In this document: one piece after another, positions 57,560 through 64,000 of the stretch
Layout: every line of letters starts with the position of its first letter
Numbering within the stretch: the first letter of the stretch is position 1
Source: Chara braunii
Taxonomy: Eukaryota; Streptophyta; Charophyceae; Charales; Characeae
DNA length: 64,000 nt
Assembly (NCBI GenBank): GCA_003427395.1
Contig: BFEA01000168.1
Coordinates: forward strand, 1,769,596-1,833,595
Reading direction: 5' to 3'
The notes under the pieces: generated by a model
The model's input: the letters and a program-made list of their open reading frames with translations, nothing else
Told to the model about the DNA's origin: nothing
Databases searched by the model: none
Program-made: the position numbers and the translations under genes

Positions 57560-59065
57560 TCTCGACTTAATAAACCAAAATACTAACATTCACTAGGAAA
57601 TAAATACAAACAATGGATTCCTTCCGTAGCTTGTCGCACATCCTATTCACATTTTCATGTTTGTTGTTCATTATACAGAAAATTGAGTACCTAACTTTAA
57701 GGATTCGACAAATGCAGGAAGACCTAGGTAGAATCGTTTGCGCAAAATTGTTGAAAGTAAACAAACATTATTTAATAAGAAATTTCAATGAAGGGATATA
57801 CAACACGAAATTGAACTACAAAATGAACTTAAGATAACATGTATGTAACCAAAGTTCATCAAGAAGCAACTAACTTCACACATCAGTCCATCCAGTCAAA
57901 CAACATTTTCACATTATACATTTATGCGATAAATCTACTAAAAGAAGTAGGTACAGTGACACATAATAGTTATAAAGTACGATATAACATTTTTTCATTC
58001 CATCAATAATTATAAGGAGAAGTACATTACCCTACTCTCATACACATGGTACATTTCCAATAAAACCCACTAATTGTTGCCGATCGGGAGTTGTCATACA
58101 CCCATCGATAATCACAATGATCGTCACCTCACCAACTCAATCGCTGTGCAAGTTCGCCCATGTTCGGCAGTTCGTCGTAATGGCGTGTCAAGTTTGTCTT
58201 ATCGTAATAGTTTCATCGAGCTTGATTATTCAACATATTCACGAAGACATATTTCAATTGCTTAATCTGAGCCAGCCTCACTCATACAAGAGAAGGTAGA
58301 TAGTCGCGCTATCGAGGCAGAAACCCTGACAAGGGTATCTACCTGGTATTCGTAAATGTCGGACGGTGTCCAATTGTTGGTGGAATTTCGTTTGAATGAT
58401 CTGAGTTGATGAGACTGGAGTACCTGCCGAAACTAGTGCAGACCGACCCCATGACCAAGAGATCAACACTTTTTGTTTCTAAGTTGGACGCCGCCTCCGA
58501 GGATTTTAGGAAAGAGTGGCGGTGTAATCGGTCGCTCGCTGTATCTGGTGATGTTGCACCAAGGCATAACCATTGGAACGTTGATTTTTATCATCTCCTG
58601 TTTAAAAAAGGGACGAGTGGCTTAACAGCCGCACGATTCAGAGCCTAAATGACAAAAAATAGTGGTTGAATCCACGTTTAGGTGGTAGAGGTCCAACATC
58701 CCATCCTATCAAGCTTGTTATACGTCCGATTTGAGGATGGGCAGCCAACATGGTAAACAAACGGCATAGGCAGATCCTATCATGCTACAGACGGACGTTC
58801 CACTGAGAAAAGTTCTTCGTAAAGAAAAGTTACTCCTACCTCAACGTGCTAGGAGCTAGCCGAGTAGGATACAATCTCATAATCTCACCCAGGGATGTAG
58901 GGATCGAAGCCAAGTTGCGACCGGGCTAGCTCCTTTTTCACTAAGAAGCAGCCCGTTCGATAGTATGGCCATCATCTAGGTCGCGTGGCCGAAATCGGTT
59001 GCGCGGATAAGCATTGCCCTTGCATAAGGATGACAGACAATGTCAGACATATACTGAAAAAATGG
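57560..59065. other. No recognised gene
   Basis: AT-rich to 58070, then mixed. Open frames at 57613-57837, 58117-58299 and 58406-58648 (plus) have no motif I know. The one at 58406 (FRKEWRCNRSLAVSGDVAP) is protein-like but short, and I would not call it a gene. Confidence 0.4.
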
Positions 59066-59070
59066 TCCAG

Positions 59071-59190
59071 TTTTTTTTTTTTTTTTTTTTTCAGTTTGAT
59101 TTCATCGGGAATCGAACCCAGGCCTACATTTCAACAATTCATAAGTGCGATCTCGTGGCTCATGGAGTAGAAACGGACCGCTGACTTTAA
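59071..59190 (-). mobile_element. tRNA-derived SINE-like element
   Basis: On the minus strand a perfect Pol III B-box core, GGTTCGATTCC inside TGGGTTCGATTCCC, occupies 59107-59120. An A-box-like CCATGAGCCACGAG lies about 32 bp before it, and a 21-base poly-A tail follows (poly-T at 59071-59091 on the plus strand). This is the layout of a short tRNA-derived SINE or a retroposed tRNA-like RNA. It has no coding potential. Confidence 0.5.
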
Positions 59191-59280
59191 GCAACAGGCA
59201 AAAAAAAAAAAAAAAAAAACTACGAACAGTGGGGCGAGGTTTTTGTTATGCTTTTACCCTTCTCTTCCCTCGTTGCCTCT

Positions 59281-59345
59281 AGATTCGAATTTGGGTCTGC
59301 ATTACAACAGTTCGTGGGTGTACCAACGACTAGGTCGTTGAAGTT
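59281..59345 (-). mobile_element. Second, weaker tRNA-like piece
   Basis: The minus strand reads CCCAAATTCGAATCTAG (diverged B box) and about 40 bp earlier TAGTCGTTGGTA (A-box-like). The homopolymer at 59200-59219 is poly-A on the plus strand, the wrong polarity for a minus-strand tail, so this is doubtful. Confidence 0.25.
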
Positions 59346-59871
59346 TTTCCTTTTCTTTATTTTCCTTCTCCCACGCGATATGACGTGATTGTTGCCCTTT
59401 CAGGGACAATAAGGAGGATGACCAACAGTCTGATTGTGAGTGTGAGTGTGGCAAAATGCATCCAGGTAAGTCATACTGTGAGTATGTCCTTAGATAGGTT
59501 TGTAGGTGCACGAAAACGAAGACCAACGATGTAACAATACCTCGTGGACCCTACCCCTTTAACTCCAAGGTAGAGGCTGCTGGAACTAAGCCTCTCCCTC
59601 ATTCTACGGGGGCAAGAATATCATCGGTCATAAGATCATTGATCATATGACTCCGATCGAGCGCATGGAAAGGAGAAGAGGAGGGGGAGTTGGAGAGAGA
59701 GAGAGAGGAATGAGAGTTGGGGAAGGGAGAACCTACCTCTCCCACTCCTTACAGTTGGCCTCCTCGTGTTTAGGGGAGGCTGTGGAAAAATGAAGGGGAT
59801 GTTGTTAGCTTCAACAATACGTACTTGGTCAAAATCAAAGTCAGACCTTTTAATATTTTAGAGTTAGATTC

Positions 59872-59965
59872 TTTTTTTTTTTTTTTTTTTTTTTGTGAAT
59901 TCGAGCACTATCGTAAGGGCACTTGTCCCCACGAGGTGCAACATCTAGCAAGGGCTACCAGAGGT
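59872..59965 (-). mobile_element. Third SINE-like piece with poly-A tail
   Basis: On the minus strand GTGCTCGAATTCAC (59895-59908) resembles a B box and runs straight into 23 A residues (poly-T at 59872-59894). TGGTAGCCCTTGCTAG about 40 bp upstream resembles an A box. The orientation is the same as that of the element at 59071-59190. Confidence 0.4.
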
Positions 59966-61245
59966 AACTGTCAAGCTCCCGTTTAGACGGAGCCAGAAAA
60001 AATAAAAGTCACGAGGGGGAACTCTAAGTTCAACTTTTCCCTCGACATATCTGCTCTGGGAAAAATGCCCAGATACATTGAACTGTAAGGGGCATTATTT
60101 TTTCAACCCCTTACCCAAAAAATAACAAAAAACAGATTTGGAAATGCCAAGAAAATGGCTATGTCGAGGAATTTCGAGATAGCTTTAAAAAAAAAAAAAC
60201 TTAAATAACAAGCATGGCAGTTAAAGAAACTAACCCACTAAGTCTGTGGTTGTCGTGCAGCCACAATCGACCCTTGATCTTGCTGCAGATCTAAGGATCA
60301 CTATGACCCCACGATTTTGCCTCGGGGGTGGAGTGACGATCAACACTCCTCTAGCCAATATAAAAAAAGGTAGTTGTCCCCCAGCTGTCATACGAAGCAC
60401 TCATGTTGCTAGTGTGTGACAACTTACCTGAGTGCTAATGGAGCTGCTAGAGGAAGTGTTAGAGGAGCAGAAGGCCTGCAAACGAGAGGTTGGAGGAGGA
60501 GCAGGGCAGCCATAGCTGACGCAGGGGGCACTCCGCTCCATCCTAAGGCTTGTGCCGGCCTTCTAAGACATCATGGGGCCACTCTGCTCGATGTGGCAAG
60601 ACTTTAGAGATTACACATTGGATCGAATTTCACCCAAGTTTAAAGTTTTATTGATTCGACATCGGGCTTTCTCGACGACAAGACATTTTTTGACACGACG
60701 TTGGTGGAATTGTTGAGCAGCAGGTTGCATCCCATTTAGTAGGGTTATGATGCTGAAATTTTACAATATTTACATATCTATTTTTGCAACAGTATGTTGC
60801 AGAATTTGCGGCTCGTCCAGCGGTGTTAGAGGGAGGAGAGGTGCTCTGTTTTTTTTTCAGCACATTGGATGTTTTTCAATTGTGCGTGCATGATCAAGTG
60901 GTAATATGGGTGAGTGTCGTGGGACCGGTTTCAAGCGGAACAACAAGCTGTATTCCCGCCGTTGTTTTTTTTCCAGTGACACGTGCACGATAACTGTGGT
61001 GGGTGACAATACATTGTGTAACGGCAAGACACGTGTGGTTAATTTGGGTTTTGGAATTACGAGGCATTGCACGTGGAACAACGAGACTAGGCGGACTCTT
61101 ATAAACGACGGAGTGACCGCTCACATTCGGGGCGTTAGTAGGTTTCAATGTGTGGGATATGTGTTGGAGGTGCAAGCACGCAACACTTACGGTTTAACAC
61201 ATACGAGTGGTATTATTTTTTTGGAGAGTGTGTCATGAGTGGTTT
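59966..61245. other. No recognised gene
   Basis: Mixed sequence with A-rich runs near 60000, 60110 and 60187. A 110-codon plus-strand frame at 60906-61238 contains several cysteines (RRCFFSSDTCTITVVGDNTL, RHCTWNNETRRTL) but no family motif, and no splice context is evident. I would treat it as an unsupported candidate. Confidence 0.35.
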
Positions 61246-61480
61246 CGATAATTGGGACCACTCAGTGCAGTGGTCGGTAGTGTGGGACCATCTAGAACCA
61301 CCTGGGACCAATTGGTACTGACGTGGGATTGATGGATTTTTTTTGGGACGTGTGAGGCTCGCTATCTTCACACTTGGGACTACCACGTGTGAGACGTGCG
61401 AGTTAGGGACGGATTGAAACTGGCGGTTGCCCTGGGATTTACCTTGGGACTACGGTTTCCTTCGGTGATGCGTATATATT
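61246..61480 (+). repeat. Interspersed GGGAC(C/T) motif
   Basis: GGGACC or GGGACT/G recurs at least eight times in about 200 bp (for example GGGACCACTC, GGGACCATCT, GGGACCAATT, GGGACTACCACG, GGGACTACGG). Spacing is irregular. Possibly decayed tandem repeat; origin unknown. Confidence 0.4.
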
Positions 61481-64000
61481 TTTGTAGTTGGTTTTCTTGA
61501 GTGAGCCACGACGCATTCGGCACCGCGTCACTCAATATCATTTAGCAACTCAGATTCTCTTTTATCCCTGTGTGAGCTCACACTTTGTTTGACCCTGCTT
61601 TTTATTGAATATTCAAAGAGAAAAGGTAGGGTAGAGGATGTGTGGTCACGCATGTGAAGAGTGGGGATCTGATGGGAGTATCAATTGCTGGATTGTTGGA
61701 CTTATTTGTTGCTTTTGAATGTGTAGGTAGGCAAAGCGTATTTGCAAAAGCGCTTGATTGCGCATGCGGGGAATGTTAAAGGAACCGTTTTCCATTTTAC
61801 CCTAAGCCTCCATATTTATTTTATGGACTTGTGCTTTGGAAATGGTTAACTCAACGGACGTCATAAGAGGAATCTGGAACAATATAGAAAAAAAAGTCAG
61901 TGAGACTTAGTCTTTTTCCAAGGTTATCCATTCTATCCCGAACGACCCAACTCGTTTGTACTTGTCCAAGCAATTCTCATTCTCTACCTCCTTTGACTTT
62001 TCGTCTAAGTCACCCCGAGGGAAGAAGGGATTAACGATTCTACCTAGAGTCTGAGAGTTACCTTCTCTCTAGGAAGCATCTGGGGCGGGGGTTCATTGCT
62101 TTGGGAGTCGGCCTTGTTATCGACCCATAGTGGACCGTTCTATGGGGGGGTACCTTGCCGGTTCGGTGCAGACGACCCAACTTATAAGATCTAAGTTTTG
62201 TACTCGGGGGAGGAGGGGTACCCCAGACAACTTCCTAGAGGGTTGGACGCGCAACGATTAAGAGGGATCTTTATTTTTCATTAATCAAGACCAGAAGAGG
62301 GCTGACTTAGCCACTATATAGGTGACCACTTTCGGTTCCACCACCGAATGAGACCCGTACTCCAAAAAGTCGGTCCGAAGAAAAATTACATCAAAGTGGA
62401 AACATATAGACGTCACTCTCATGAATGCGATTTACGGTGCGTGAAGTGCGGACTAGGGTTGGATAAATTATGTTGCAACTCTCTTTGCCTGGTGACAACG
62501 ACTCTGCAACGTCTTGAGTGGCTTCATCATTTGAGGAACCGAAAAGTAATTATTATGGAGGAGGACAATGCGACCAACAAAACCCTTAGCTGACCATTAC
62601 CTTAGGCAGGTATTACGGATTATCGAAAAATGGTTGAGCCAAGGGTCTGAACTTAGATTAGAAGTCAAGTTTCTTTTATGGATCTGCATGACAACAGTAA
62701 ATTTACTTGCAGACGCGTCCACGGACCTACCCATGCATAAGGCATCAGGGTGACTCTTTTTCCTAAGAAGCAAAAACTTGGATCTCTTTGGTCGTATCGA
62801 GGGTAAGGAAAGACAACTTTGGTGAGCGCTTTCCTGATTCTAAGAGTGGTGATACATGATCGTTCGTTGTACATGTAGATCGCCTATTCCATCAAGCCAC
62901 TTGAGCTTGCATTTGTGTGTAGGAATGTAGTCGTTGCTCATGCCTATGAATCGAAGTGATGACCTTGGCTATATTTTTTTGTTTTTATTATATTTTGTGA
63001 CTAAATGCCTTGAGTATTTTACCTGGGCCGGGATCGCATGCATGCTCAGGAGCGAGGGATAAACAAACTATCATCGTTTGGTGAGAGTTAGGATTGTCAA
63101 CGCTAAGGGAGGAGGGATAGGAGAAGGAAGTGGAGGAGGAAACACAGTAAATAAAAAAATGATATTTACCTCAACTTACCTGACCCTCTCATTGGTCACG
63201 ATCTAATAGGAAAGGCTTGAGTGTGAGCATGGTTATTTAGACCCGAAGGGTGTTGAACTTCGTGTAGGAGCGACAAAGTTAAGGTGCGCCCTCGCGAAAG
63301 TCTGCAGTGGTAGCGAAATGCAGATTGATTATCGGGCTCAAGGATGGTTGTTGGTGATTCAAGGTGGTTTATTTTGTTATCCACAATTAGTGGATATCAT
63401 GATCCATTGCTATGTGGGGCATCAACTATTCAGTTTGAGCGTGGTGACTTTCGATTATAATGGGTTATGACCAGCGGTCAGGTGTTGACGTATTAAAATA
63501 CCACAGCGTTGTATCTGAGCTGTTACTGATTTTTTTTAATGTCGAGGAGGGTGTTGTAACCTTTCGAGGCTTTCGGGCCTCTTCCAAAAAACAACTATTG
63601 GTTGGCTAAGGTCAGACTGACAGTGCAATTATTGCCCGTATGATTGATGTCTTTGCCTCTCAGTAACCAGTGGACGGCAAGGTGTAAGTGTTGAATGTGA
63701 AGTGTTATGCAAATGCTACTATGATTACTGTCTGCACAGCGGTTCTGCTATCGCCTCAATCGCGAACCGCTGAAATTGTTATTGCCCTCATGTTCTCGGG
63801 TACTGTGGTGGTGCTTCCAAATTACTGCTACGACTCTTCAAGGCCATCGTCAGAGCTCTTGGACTGTTGTTGCCATTTTCTGCAGCCGCTTGTAGCTTGG
63901 TCAATAGACTTTCTGCACTACAAGGTTGCCATTGTCATGAATTAGGATTATTTCTAGTAACTTGAGGTTGTTATTTTAGAGGTAAGTGTCGGTTGTTTAA
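61481..64000. other. No recognised gene
   Basis: Open frames at 62348-62593 (with HECDLRCVKCGLGLDKLCC, cysteine-rich but lacking a known zinc-finger spacing) and 63688-63945 are short and unassigned. No repeat structure of note beyond AG-rich sequence near 63105-63145. Confidence 0.4.

Overview
This window reads as a piece of a large, repeat-rich eukaryotic genome. There are no bacterial-style gene runs, microsatellites are everywhere ((GA)n, (TAA)n, poly-T, TGTC-type tracts), and every protein signature I can name belongs to a transposable element. A chromodomain-bearing Ty3/gypsy element and very long terminal repeats fit a plant-lineage genome. A charophyte alga such as Chara is my best guess, but it is weakly supported. 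I find no intact host gene, tRNA or rRNA. Almost all element coding sequence is broken by stops and frameshifts.

Layout. From 1 to 15.1 kb the sequence is essentially gene-free: low-complexity DNA, short tandem duplications, a perfect 42-bp palindrome (3950-3991) and a 354-bp MITE (12711-13064). From 15.1 to 17.1 kb there is a minus-strand fragment of a Plavaka/CACTA-like transposase and an array of hairpin-forming units separated by (GA)n. From 17.1 to about 23.1 kb lies a degenerate plus-strand Ty3/gypsy chromovirus (gag, protease, RT, RNase H, integrase, chromodomain). From 24.2 to 35 kb is a decayed DNA transposon region: the C-terminal half of a Plavaka-like transposase (26.7-28.4 kb), a Ulp1/C48 protease with all catalytic residues but four in-frame stops (29.1-30.1 kb), an unrecognised charged protein (30.7-33.0 kb) split by a roughly 315-bp foldback element, and a second hairpin/(GA)n array (33.1-34.2 kb).

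From 35,064 to 56,109 two direct repeats of about 5.1 and 5.3 kb flank about 10.6 kb carrying minus-strand gag, zinc knuckle, protease, RT and the start of RNase H. I read this as one giant LTR retrotransposon of about 21 kb, although nesting of two elements is possible. Upstream of gag it carries two extra coding regions: a 183-codon open frame and a protein built of four tandem units of about 162 residues that I do not recognise. A second MITE copy (41881-42235) has inserted into it. From 56.1 to 64 kb come a G-rich tract, an assembly gap, an inverted copy of the 24.2-kb repeat, SINE-like pieces with poly-A tails, and otherwise unassigned sequence.

Assembly caution. Positions 33811-33848 and 56591-56624 are the transposase mosaic-end junction used in mate-pair library construction, the second one abutting 111 Ns. 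They are not genomic, and contiguity across both points is suspect.
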